From Algibacter sp. L3A6 (GTDB lineage Bacteria; Bacteroidota; Bacteroidia; Flavobacteriales; Flavobacteriaceae): a stretch of DNA of 64,000 nt. Under the pieces are notes generated by a model. It was not told where the DNA came from and ran no database searches. It was given only the letters and a program-made list of their open reading frames with translations. The first letter of the stretch is position 1. Every line of letters starts with the position of its first letter. Shown here in pieces: positions 16,038-23,642 of this stretch. The position numbers and the translations under genes were made by a program. The stretch lies in contig NZ_CP047030.1 in assembly GCF_009796825.1 (NCBI RefSeq), forward strand, positions 2,269,501 to 2,333,500, in the 5' to 3' direction.

Positions 16038-17453
16038 TTAGTTATTAATCATTACTTTGTTAATAGCATGTATTACACCATTTCCGGCTTGTACATCTAC
16101 AGCTATAATCCCAATATCTGTAGCTCCAGATCCATCGGTAATATTAGCAATATTATTTCCTGTTCCAGGTAATGTGATGGTAATATCATCGCCTTCAATT
16201 GTAGTTGCTGTTGTATCACCAGGATTGTTTAGCATGCTAGATGTTATGTTTGCTTCTTTTATTACGTGGTGCAATAATATTTGTGTTAAAGGTCCTTCTT
16301 CTGGCACTGCAGCTAAAGCAGCAAAAGCATCATTTGTTGGTGCGAAAACCGTAAAGTCTGGATTTAAGTTATCAGAGTTCCCTGTTTCTGTTCTTGAAAG
16401 TACAGCTGCAAAATCTGTAGCAGGTGTTAAAGTTGTTAAAGCTTCTACTAAAGTCGAGAACGTTGGGTCTGCAAGTGCAAAGGTTACCACAGTTGGTATA
16501 TCGATAACAGTATCTACTGCGTGAATGATACCATTAGTTCCAATAACATCTGCTTGTATTACACTAGATATTCCGTTAAACATAACACCATTAGTTGTGT
16601 TGTAGTATAAACTTAATGCATTTTCTCCAGGTCCAGTGGCTCCTGTGTTTGTATATCCAGCCTCTAAATCTACTAAAGCCGTTGAAGTTATAGGCGAACC
16701 AATAATAACATGATTCAATAATATTTGAGATAAGGCGGCAGTATCAACATCACCTAGCGCTGTACCATCTAAAAAGGTATTAAAAGCGGCATTAGTAGGT
16801 GCTAAAACTGTAAATGGTCCATCGCCACTAAGTACGTTAACTAAATCACCATCAGCACTACCTAAAGCTGCTACTAAATTTGAGAAGTCTGAGTTTGCCA
16901 CAGCAAGATCTACAATGCTTGGTAATCCTAAAACAGCATCTATAATATGCACTGTTCCGTTAGATGCGCTAACGTCTGCTGCTGTAACTGTTGCAACATT
17001 GTTGAAAGTAACTCCATTGGTTGCATCAAAATAAATGCTAATATTCTCATCTCCTGCTCCAGTAGCACTTCCTGAAGTATATCCAGATCCTAAAGAAACT
17101 AAATCACTAGCAGATACATCGGCCATGATTACATGGTTAAGTAGAACTTGAGATAATACATCTGTTGGTACCTCTTCTAAAGAAGCAAATCCGTTATCAG
17201 ATAAGAAAGCAGCAAAGGCATCATTAGTAGGTGCTAAAACTGTAAATGGTCCGTTTCCACTTAGTACGGTTGCTAAATCTCCATCAGCTCTAAGTAAGGC
17301 AGCTACTAATGAGCTTAAACTCGGAGTTTCTTGTGCCAATTCTACAATGTTTGGTGTTGCGGCTGGTGTTTTAGTGCCATCGTCATCACTACTACATGAT
17401 GTTGCTATTAATGATAGACTAAAAAGTGCGATAAAAAAGTGTTTCGTTTTCAT
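16038..17453 (-). CDS. fasciclin (FAS1) repeat lipoprotein
   Basis: 471 residues from the ATG at 17453, chosen over an upstream in-frame ATG because it begins a lipoprotein signal peptide (MKTKHFFIALFSLSLIATSC, lipid-anchored Cys20, then SSDDDG). Three FAS1 domains follow, each with the H1 box (VLAPTNDAFAAFL, VLAPTNAAFNTFL, VFAPTNDAFAAL) and the H2-like HIIDAVLGLP, HAVDTVIDIP and HAINKVMIN. FAS1 domains mediate cell-surface adhesion. The domains are very acidic and Ala/Thr/Val-rich. It is divergent from a CarH-like MerR gene, and its promoter is overlain by operator-like sites, so control by that regulator is likely. Confidence 0.92.
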   Translation of the reverse strand: MKTKHFFIALFSLSLIATSCSSDDDGTKTPAATPNIVELAQETPSLSSLVAALLRADGDLATVLSGNGPFTVLAPTNDAFAAFLSDNGFASLEEVPTDVLSQVLLNHVIMADVSASDLVSLGSGYTSGSATGAGDENISIYFDATNGVTFNNVATVTAADVSASNGTVHIIDAVLGLPSIVDLAVANSDFSNLVAALGSADGDLVNVLSGDGPFTVLAPTNAAFNTFLDGTALGDVDTAALSQILLNHVIIGSPITSTALVDLEAGYTNTGATGPGENALSLYYNTTNGVMFNGISSVIQADVIGTNGIIHAVDTVIDIPTVVTFALADPTFSTLVEALTTLTPATDFAAVLSRTETGNSDNLNPDFTVFAPTNDAFAALAAVPEEGPLTQILLHHVIKEANITSSMLNNPGDTTATTIEGDDITITLPGTGNNIANITDGSGATDIGIIAVDVQAGNGVIHAINKVMINN

Positions 17454-17455
17454 AA

Positions 17456-17538
17456 TGTCTAATTTATTTTGTTTTTTGTTAGACAAATATATGTAAAAAT
17501 TTAATATTGTCAAACAATTTTCAGTAAACGTTAGACGA
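17456..17538. promoter_or_regulatory. array of four phased operator-like sites between fasciclin and MerR genes
   Basis: Four copies of a dyad of the form TTGT-NNN-ACAA (central TAG or CAA) are centred at 17460 (TGTCTAATT, inverted and weakest), 17481 (TTGTTAGACAA), 17512 (TTGTCAAACAA) and 17533 (ACGTTAGACGA). Centre-to-centre spacings are 21, 31 and 21 bp, all whole numbers of helical turns and symmetric as a set. The second site overlaps the -7 and the third overlaps the -33 of the fasciclin promoter. The natural candidate binder is the CarH/LitR-like protein encoded next door, which in its family binds DNA as a tetramer. That assignment is inference. Confidence 0.6.
17484..17514 (-). promoter_or_regulatory. 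promoter of the fasciclin gene
   Basis: On the minus strand TTTG (17514-17511), 19 bp, TATATTTG (17491-17484). A perfect match to the Bacteroidota consensus, about 30 bp before the start codon, embedded in the operator array. Confidence 0.75.
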
Positions 17539-17576
17539 AATGGGTTTTAATCTAAGTGTAATTATTATTTTTTGTT

Positions 17577-17584
17577 TAAGTTTG
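17577..17584 (+). promoter_or_regulatory. possible -7 element of the MerR gene
   Basis: TAAGTTTG matches TAnnTTTG but lies only 18 bp before the chosen start codon and has no good -33 partner, so it is tentative. Confidence 0.3.
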
Positions 17585-17602
17585 TGTAGTAAATATTTAG
17601 AC

Positions 17603-18481
17603 ATGAGCAAGTATACAATGGCACAAATAGTGGCTTTAACTGGTATTAAAGCACATACTTTGCGTAAGTGGGAGACTAGATATAATTTCTTGGACCCGGA
17701 ACGTACAGATACTAATATTCGCTATTATTCTGATAATCAATTGAAGAAATTATTGAATATTGCTGTTTTGACCCGGAATGGTTACCGCATTTCTAAGATT
17801 GATAAAATGACGGATGATGAAATTCATAAAACCATTTCTAATGGAATTACTGAAGGAAATTATGAAGATGAAATTAGTGCTCTCGTTATTAGTATGCTCG
17901 ATATGGACGAGGTTTCTTTTAATGACGTGCTAAGAACTCAAATAGTTAAAAAGGGTCTATTGGCAACAGTAACAGAATTAGTATATCCCTTTCTTCATCA
18001 AGTAGGAGTGCTTTGGGGTATTAATAAAGTCATGCCAGCTCAAGAACATTTTATTTCGAATTTAATTAAGCGGAAAATGTTCGCTTCAATTGATGTTCTT
18101 GCTTATCCTCCAAAAGGTGCGCCAAGTATATTAATGTTTTTAACTGAAGATGAATATCATGAAATAGCACTTTTACTTGCGTATTATATAGCCCGAGAAA
18201 TGGGATGGAGTGTATACTACTTAGGTCAAGATGTGCCTACGGAAAATATTAAGCAAGTTATAAAAGAAGTAAAGCCAAACTTAATGTTGTCGATGTTTGT
18301 AACACCAACAGAGCAACCCGCTAAAGTAAAAGTTGAAGCGATACTAGAGCAAGGAGATGTGCCTTTACTTATTTCTGGTAATCCAACAAATTTAGAAGGT
18401 ATTATGGATGATAAAAGAATTATCTACTTATCACATCCAAATGATTTAATTAAGAATTTAAAAGCAATAAAACCTGCTTAA
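17603..18481 (+). CDS. MerR-family regulator with B12-binding domain (CarH/LitR type)
   Basis: 292 residues from the ATG at 17603; the longer frame from 17540 adds a hydrophobic stretch that does not belong to the family. Residues 3-70 are a MerR winged helix (MAQIVALTGIKAHTLRKWE, RYYSDNQL). Residues 85-165 are the four-helix bundle with the W-x9-EH motif that caps the cobalamin (Trp138, Glu148, His149). Residues 170-290 are a Rossmann B12-binding domain with EYHE at 184-187; His186 would ligate cobalt, and the usual Gly of E-x-H-x-x-G is Ala. The family uses adenosylcobalamin as a light sensor and represses in the dark. No carotenoid genes are adjacent; the divergent target is a fasciclin lipoprotein. 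Confidence 0.85.
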   Translation: MSKYTMAQIVALTGIKAHTLRKWETRYNFLDPERTDTNIRYYSDNQLKKLLNIAVLTRNGYRISKIDKMTDDEIHKTISNGITEGNYEDEISALVISMLDMDEVSFNDVLRTQIVKKGLLATVTELVYPFLHQVGVLWGINKVMPAQEHFISNLIKRKMFASIDVLAYPPKGAPSILMFLTEDEYHEIALLLAYYIAREMGWSVYYLGQDVPTENIKQVIKEVKPNLMLSMFVTPTEQPAKVKVEAILEQGDVPLLISGNPTNLEGIMDDKRIIYLSHPNDLIKNLKAIKPA

Positions 18482-18526
18482 GTTTATAAGCAGGAGGTAG
18501 GAGTTCTTGTTTTTCTTAAAATGAAT

Positions 18527-20050
18527 TTAAGCATAAGAAACATTTAATTCTAGAAGCTCATCGATATAATCTCTAGTATTTGAAAGTCGTGGAACTTTAT
18601 GTTGACCACCAAGTTTGTTATTTTGTTTGAGCCAATCGTGAAACAAATTTTTTCTGGCTATGGTTATTTTTGGTTTATTTAAAGTAATACTATTATAACG
18701 CTTCGCTTCATAATCTGAATTTAAAGCTTTCAACGCATTGTCAAAAAGTTCATTAAAGTAATCGATATCTGTAGGCGGCGTTTTAAATTCTATAAGCCAT
18801 TGGTGCGCACCTTTTTCTTTTCCTACCATAAAAATAGGGGCAGCGGTATAATCTACTATTTCGGCTTCAGTTTTAGCACACACATTTTTTAATGCTTCTT
18901 CTGCGTTTTCAATAATAAGTTCTTCACCAAAAACATTAATATGGTGTTTTGTGCGGCCAGAAACTTTTATTCTATAAGGACTTAAGGAAGTAAACCTGAT
19001 GGTGTCGCCAATTTTGTATCGCCACAATCCGGCATTAGTTGTTATTATAACCGCATAATTTTTATGTAGCTCAACTTCGCTTAACGGAATTGCCTTTTCT
19101 TCGGATGTGGCATAAATGTTCATAGGGATAAATTCATAAAAAATCCCATAATCTAACATTAGTAACAATTCATTTGAATCATTTCTGTCCTGAATAGCGA
19201 AAAAACCTTCCGAAGCATTATAAATTTCATAATACTTAAAATCTTTTTGAGGTAATATTTTTTGGTATTGATCTTTATATGGCGTAAAACTTACTCCTCC
19301 GTGAAAATAGACTTCTAGGTTTGGCCAAACCTCGTGTAAACTTTGTTTTCCTGTAGTTTCAAGAACATTATTTAAAAGCACAAGCATCCAGGACGGGACA
19401 CCAGCTAAACTTGTTACTTTTTCATTTATAGTTTCGTTTACAATGGCTTGCATTTTGTGTTCCCAATCGCTCATTAAAGAGACTTTGTTGCTAGGCGTAC
19501 TGCTGTATTCTGCCCAAAATGGCATGTTATCAATTAAAATTGCCGATAAATCTCCGAATACGGTGCCGTTCTGTCTAGAGAGTTCTTTACTTCCTCCTAA
19601 GCGTAAACTTTTGCCTGTAAATAATTGTGAATCTTCGTTGTTATTTAAGTACATACAAAGCAAATCTTTACTCGCCGCATAGTGGCAATTTTCTAGAGAT
19701 TGCTCGCTTACGGGTATAAATTTACTTTTAGCTCTGGTTGTGCCGCTAGATTTAGCAAACCATTTTATAGGTGTTGGCCAAAATAAGTTATTCTCCCCAT
19801 TACGCGATCTATCGATAATGTCTTGCCATCCGTCGTAATTTTTAATTGGAACGCGTTCGGAAAATGTTTTATAATTTTTTATAGACCTGAAATCGTATTG
19901 TTTACCTAATTCAGTGTCTTTAGCCGTGTACAGTAGGCTTTGTAGTAATTCATTTTGAACTTCATTTGGGTATTTCAGGAACAATTCTATCTGATGAAAT
20001 CGTTTTTTTAAAAACCAAGAAGCAATTGAATTTACTATAGGGATTGGCAT
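18527..20050 (-). CDS. GH3-family acyl-adenylate-forming enzyme
   Basis: 507 residues, cytoplasmic. The architecture is that of the GH3 family: an N-terminal helical lead (NEVQNELLQSLL), the ATP-loop motif AKSSGTTRAKSKFIP near 115-130, the adenylate motif YNASEGFFA near 280, and the hinge/C-terminal domain after LWRYKIGDTIRF. Plant GH3 enzymes attach amino acids to acyl hormones. The bacterial members conserve the catalytic motifs, but their substrates are unknown. It is divergent from a DUF2797 gene (43-bp gap), a pairing that I recall as common in flavobacteria. Confidence 0.85.
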   Translation of the reverse strand: MPIPIVNSIASWFLKKRFHQIELFLKYPNEVQNELLQSLLYTAKDTELGKQYDFRSIKNYKTFSERVPIKNYDGWQDIIDRSRNGENNLFWPTPIKWFAKSSGTTRAKSKFIPVSEQSLENCHYAASKDLLCMYLNNNEDSQLFTGKSLRLGGSKELSRQNGTVFGDLSAILIDNMPFWAEYSSTPSNKVSLMSDWEHKMQAIVNETINEKVTSLAGVPSWMLVLLNNVLETTGKQSLHEVWPNLEVYFHGGVSFTPYKDQYQKILPQKDFKYYEIYNASEGFFAIQDRNDSNELLLMLDYGIFYEFIPMNIYATSEEKAIPLSEVELHKNYAVIITTNAGLWRYKIGDTIRFTSLSPYRIKVSGRTKHHINVFGEELIIENAEEALKNVCAKTEAEIVDYTAAPIFMVGKEKGAHQWLIEFKTPPTDIDYFNELFDNALKALNSDYEAKRYNSITLNKPKITIARKNLFHDWLKQNNKLGGQHKVPRLSNTRDYIDELLELNVSYA

Positions 20051-20093
20051 AATTATTTTTATCTTTAATTTTTTAAAAATAAGACTTTTTTTT

Positions 20094-20885
20094 ATGACTT
20101 ACCAAGGTGTTTTAACAAAAATGGAAACCGAATTTTCTAACCCAATTCAGTATTATTTGGTTTTTGATTCTGATTTTATAAATATGAATCAGTTAATAGG
20201 GAAAGAGATTTCTATTGAATTTGTAAAATATCAATGTTTAAATTGCGGATTAGATAAACCAATATTCCGCCAAGGCTATGATAAGCAGTGTTTTTATAAT
20301 ACGGCACAAACGGGAGATTGGATTATGCGACCGGAATTAAGCACAGCACATTTAGGGCAAGAAGATCGCGATTTGGAATATGAAAAACGTGTGCAATTGC
20401 AGCCACATATTGTTTATTTAGCAAACTCTAGTAATGTAAAGGTTGGGGTCACTAGAAAAACGCAAGTACCTACACGTTGGATCGACCAGGGGGCACATGA
20501 AGCATTGGAAATTGTAGAGGTGCCTAACAGGTATTTAGCGGGCGTTACAGAGGTCGCTTTAAAGTCTTATGTAGCAGATAAGACTAACTGGCGTAAAATG
20601 CTTAAAAACGATAATGAAGACGAGAATTTAGTAGAATGGCGTGATCGTTTAAAGCAATATATCCCGGATGAAGCTGCTCAGTATTTTATTGAAAACAATA
20701 CTGAAACGCATTTAGACTTCCCGGTTGACAAATATCCGTTTAAACCTAAGAGTTTGAATATTAAAAAAGAATTAAAATATACAGGGAAGCTAGTTGGTAT
20801 AAAAGGGCAGTATCTCATTTTTGATGATGAAACGGTATTTAATATACGATCTAACGAAGGTATAGTAGTAAAAATATCCGTATAA
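20094..20885 (+). CDS. DUF2797 protein
   Basis: 263 residues, no signal peptide. An N-terminal segment has zinc-knuckle-like cysteines (YQCLNCG and QCFYNT). The centre holds the family core HIVYLA, VKVGVTR, PTRWIDQGA, followed by TEVALKSYVADKTNWRKM. This recalls the strand-strand-helix of GIY-YIG nucleases, with a Glu in the last helix, but the catalytic residues are not those of a canonical enzyme. The function is unknown. It is a single gene between the divergent GH3 gene and a bidirectional terminator. Confidence 0.8.
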   Translation: MTYQGVLTKMETEFSNPIQYYLVFDSDFINMNQLIGKEISIEFVKYQCLNCGLDKPIFRQGYDKQCFYNTAQTGDWIMRPELSTAHLGQEDRDLEYEKRVQLQPHIVYLANSSNVKVGVTRKTQVPTRWIDQGAHEALEIVEVPNRYLAGVTEVALKSYVADKTNWRKMLKNDNEDENLVEWRDRLKQYIPDEAAQYFIENNTETHLDFPVDKYPFKPKSLNIKKELKYTGKLVGIKGQYLIFDDETVFNIRSNEGIVVKISV

Positions 20886-20887
20886 TT

Positions 20888-20925
20888 AAAAAATCCCATT
20901 ACGACATAATCGAATGGGATTTTTT
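20888..20925. terminator. bidirectional terminator between DUF2797 and rpsU
   Basis: AAAAAATCCCATT and AATGGGATTTTTT form a stem with an 11-13 nt loop. Symmetric A/T runs serve both converging genes. Confidence 0.85.
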
Positions 20926-20948
20926 ATAAGCTTCAAACTAAGCAAAGA

Positions 20949-21143
20949 CTAAATTTCTTCTTGGTCTCTTAAATTTTGAATGTAAGCTGCTTTCTTAACT
21001 TGACGACGTCTTTTTACAGATGGTTTAGTAAAAAACTGTCCTTCACGTAAATTTTGCATCACTTTGATGTTACGGTGTTTTCTTTTGTAGCGTTTTAAGG
21101 CACGCTCTATATTTTCACCATCTTTTACAATAATCTTTAACAT
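20949..21143 (-). CDS. rpsU: 30S ribosomal protein S21
   Basis: 64 residues, very basic. The conserved N-terminal half has the pattern ERALKRYKRKHR, followed by the basic tail VKRRRQVKKAAYIQNL. S21 sits near the anti-Shine-Dalgarno end of 16S rRNA and affects initiation. Bacteroidota ribosomes are known to sequester the anti-SD tail with S18, S6 and S21, which agrees with the lack of SD sequences in this window. It lies 37 bp downstream of rpoD on the same strand, so the two are probably cotranscribed. Confidence 0.95.
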   Translation of the reverse strand: MLKIIVKDGENIERALKRYKRKHRNIKVMQNLREGQFFTKPSVKRRRQVKKAAYIQNLRDQEEI

Positions 21144-21180
21144 AGATACTCTTTTAATTAATTGATTTTAAGTTTTAGGC

Positions 21181-22044
21181 TTATCCTAAATACGTTTTTA
21201 ATACTTTACTTTTTGAGGTTTGTCGTAATCTACGAATACCTTTTTCTTTTATTTGTCTTACACGTTCCCGTGTTAAACCAAAAGAGTCACCAATTTCTTG
21301 GAGGCTCATAGGTTGTTTTTTACTAATACCGTAATAATGACGAATAACCTCTGCTTCTTTTTCCGAAAGGGAATTTAAAGCACGGTTAACTTCTATATTC
21401 AAAGCGTCCTGCATTAAACCAGAATCTGGTCTAGGCGATTCGCTAGAATTCATTACATCATATAAGTTTGATGTTTCACCTTCTTGAAAAGGAGCATCCA
21501 TAGAAACATGGCGCCCAGATATTTTCATAGACTGTTTAACATCGGTTAATGAAAGATCTAATTTGCTTGCAATTTCTTGCGCACTTGGTGGTCTTTCATT
21601 CTCTTGTTCTAAAAATGAATAGGCTTTATTAATTTTATTAATCGAGCCAATTTTGTTCAAAGGTAATCTAACTATTCGAGATTGTTCAGCTAAAGCTTGA
21701 AGAATTGCTTGACGAATCCACCAAACAGCATAAGAAATAAATTTAAACCCTCTGGTTTCGTCAAAGCGTTTTGCCGCTTTCACTAGGCCAGCATTGCCTT
21801 CGTTGATTAAATCGGGTAGAGTTAGACCTTGGTTTTGATATTGTTTTGAGACTGAAACTACGAACCTTAAATTAGCGGTTGTGAGTGTATCTAGAGCTTT
21901 TTGGTCGCCATTTTTAATTAATTGGGCTAGTTCGACCTCTTCTTCAGCAGTGATTAGTGGTATTTTACTAATGTCTTGAAGATATTTGTCTAGGGATTTT
22001 GACTCGCGGTTGGTAACTTGTTTCGTAATTTTTAATTGCCTCAT
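21181..22044 (-). CDS. rpoD: primary RNA polymerase sigma factor (RpoD/SigA)
   Basis: 287 residues, the short Bacteroidota form lacking region 1.1 and the non-conserved insert. Region 1.2 begins at SLDKYLQDISKIPLI. Region 2 has NLRFVVSVSKQYQN, LPDLINEGNAGL and KFISYAVWWIRQAI. Region 3 follows, and region 4 ends with SLQEIGDSFGLTRERVRQI and the -33-binding helix. It should recognise the TTTG-N19-TAnnTTTG promoters seen across this window. rpsU follows in the same unit, an echo of the widespread rpsU-dnaG-rpoD order without dnaG. Confidence 0.96.
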   Translation of the reverse strand: MRQLKITKQVTNRESKSLDKYLQDISKIPLITAEEEVELAQLIKNGDQKALDTLTTANLRFVVSVSKQYQNQGLTLPDLINEGNAGLVKAAKRFDETRGFKFISYAVWWIRQAILQALAEQSRIVRLPLNKIGSINKINKAYSFLEQENERPPSAQEIASKLDLSLTDVKQSMKISGRHVSMDAPFQEGETSNLYDVMNSSESPRPDSGLMQDALNIEVNRALNSLSEKEAEVIRHYYGISKKQPMSLQEIGDSFGLTRERVRQIKEKGIRRLRQTSKSKVLKTYLG

Positions 22045-22132
22045 GTAGTGTTTTTAAAGTTATACTAAAGGATAATATAACTAATTTGGCGAGAAAACCT
22101 AATAAATGATTATTTATTATTTTTATAAAATA

Positions 22133-22160
22133 AAAAACCACCTCTCTAGAGGTGGTTTTA
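22133..22160 (-). terminator. terminator after the first SusC/SusD pair
   Basis: CCACCTCT, two bases, AGAGGTGG. On the minus strand it ends in a T-run. It separates the SusD gene from rpoD. Confidence 0.85.
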
Positions 22161-22192
22161 ATTTTATAAAAATATAATTGAATATAGAGAAA

Positions 22193-23632
22193 TTAATTTC
22201 CAACTCCATTTATATCCCAAAATACTCTTGATGATTTTTCATCGCCACCCATTGCAGCACTTGCAGCGGCATAATTATCAGGATTAAGATCTTGATCATC
22301 GTTTCCGTACGTATAACGTCTAGGTACTGCTTCTAGAGAAATTGGAGGACGTGTGAATGTATTAGGGTAGTCTAATAACCTCCATGTTGTCCATGCTTCG
22401 AAACCTCTTCCGTATAAAGCAATGTATTTTTGGTTACCAATAACTTCTTTCCATGTACTACCTGCAGTTGTATAAGCAACTGAAGGTTGTGCCAAATAAG
22501 TGTCAGCATCGGCTTGAGATCCACCCCAGTAAGTAATTGAGGCTGAAATAGCTTCGTTATAGTAAGTTTCAGCATCTCCACTAATTAAACCTCTTTCAAC
22601 AGCTTCAGCCAATAAGAACTGGACTTCATCATAACTTAAAAGAACACCTTCTAAATTTGGTTCGTGGAAGGCATCTCCGATATGAGTATAGTCAGTATAG
22701 GCACTACCTACACCATATGGTGCACCAATATACGAATCTTTGTTATCAGCAAAAAATACAGATGCTCTTGGATCGTTTAAAGGGTTTACTAAATCTACAA
22801 ATGTATCAGCAACTAAATAATCATTACGACCAGATTCAACTAAATCTACCCATATACCATTTGTATTTGGACTAGTAGATTCAAAAGGAAAAGCGAAATT
22901 GTCATCATTAGAAGTAAAAACACCTGCGGCAACGGCTGCAGAGGCAGCTGTTGTTGATCTCGCTGAATCATAATCTGCTGTATGAACCGCCATTCTTAAT
23001 TTTAAAGAATTCCCAAATTTTTTCCAGTTAGCAGTTGATCCTTCGTATATAAGGTCAGCTGATCCAAATGAAGCTGCGCTAGCATTTAAATTAGCTAATG
23101 CAACATCTAATCTATTAAATAAATCGTCATAGATATCTTCATCATTATCATATACAGGTGTAACGTTCTCAACTCCCATAAGAGCTTCTGAGTAAGGAAC
23201 ATCTCCGTAGGTATCAACTAATACCGTCCATGTGTAAATCTCCATAAGTTCAAGAACTCCTAACTCTGCAGATTTTGTACTGGCGTCTAGAAATTCATCT
23301 GCATTAACTAAATCTTTTGCAGCATGTAAATCAATTAGTACATCTCTGTACATATATAAGAAGAAAGTTCCTCCAATATCTCTACCACTAATATCGTAAT
23401 TTACTTCATCAGTATATTGAGTTTCTGTCCATTGTTGAGCAAAAAACTTAAAAATGTTGTAATTAACGTTTGGACTCGACATTCTGTAAAATAAATCTCG
23501 TTGAGTACTTGTCAGCAAATATGATGCAGGTACTTCGCTCGGATTTTTATCATCGACATTCCATCCTTCAAAATCTTCACATGAAGTAAATGAAATACCT
23601 ATCAATGAGGCTATTAAAAATATTTTTTTCAT
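22193..23632 (-). CDS. SusD/RagB-like outer membrane lipoprotein (SusD-like 2 type)
   Basis: 479 residues from the ATG at 23632, which starts a lipoprotein signal peptide (MKKIFLIASLIGISFTSC, Cys18, then EDFEG). The N-terminal NPSEVPASYLLTSTQRDL, the TPR-like helices (LGVLELMEIYTWTVLVDT, YGDVPYSEAL), SLKLRMAVH, SYDEVQFLLAEAVERG and the late NQKYIALYGRGFEAWTTWR are typical of the SusD-like 2 subgroup. It caps the partner SusC barrel at the cell surface and binds the nutrient. The gene begins 10 bp after its SusC. No polysaccharide-degrading enzyme is encoded nearby, so the substrate is unknown. Confidence 0.92.
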   Translation of the reverse strand: MKKIFLIASLIGISFTSCEDFEGWNVDDKNPSEVPASYLLTSTQRDLFYRMSSPNVNYNIFKFFAQQWTETQYTDEVNYDISGRDIGGTFFLYMYRDVLIDLHAAKDLVNADEFLDASTKSAELGVLELMEIYTWTVLVDTYGDVPYSEALMGVENVTPVYDNDEDIYDDLFNRLDVALANLNASAASFGSADLIYEGSTANWKKFGNSLKLRMAVHTADYDSARSTTAASAAVAAGVFTSNDDNFAFPFESTSPNTNGIWVDLVESGRNDYLVADTFVDLVNPLNDPRASVFFADNKDSYIGAPYGVGSAYTDYTHIGDAFHEPNLEGVLLSYDEVQFLLAEAVERGLISGDAETYYNEAISASITYWGGSQADADTYLAQPSVAYTTAGSTWKEVIGNQKYIALYGRGFEAWTTWRLLDYPNTFTRPPISLEAVPRRYTYGNDDQDLNPDNYAAASAAMGGDEKSSRVFWDINGVGN

Positions 23633-23642
23633 CTTTTTTTTT

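Noticed and set aside
16057..16524. 155-codon open frame on the plus strand
   Set aside because: Antisense to the third FAS1 domain; repetitive Val/Ser/Ala composition mirrors the fasciclin codons.
18472..18497. hairpin CCTGCTTA/TAAGCAGG at the end of the MerR gene
   Set aside because: It includes the stop codon and lacks a following T-run, so it is not called a terminator.
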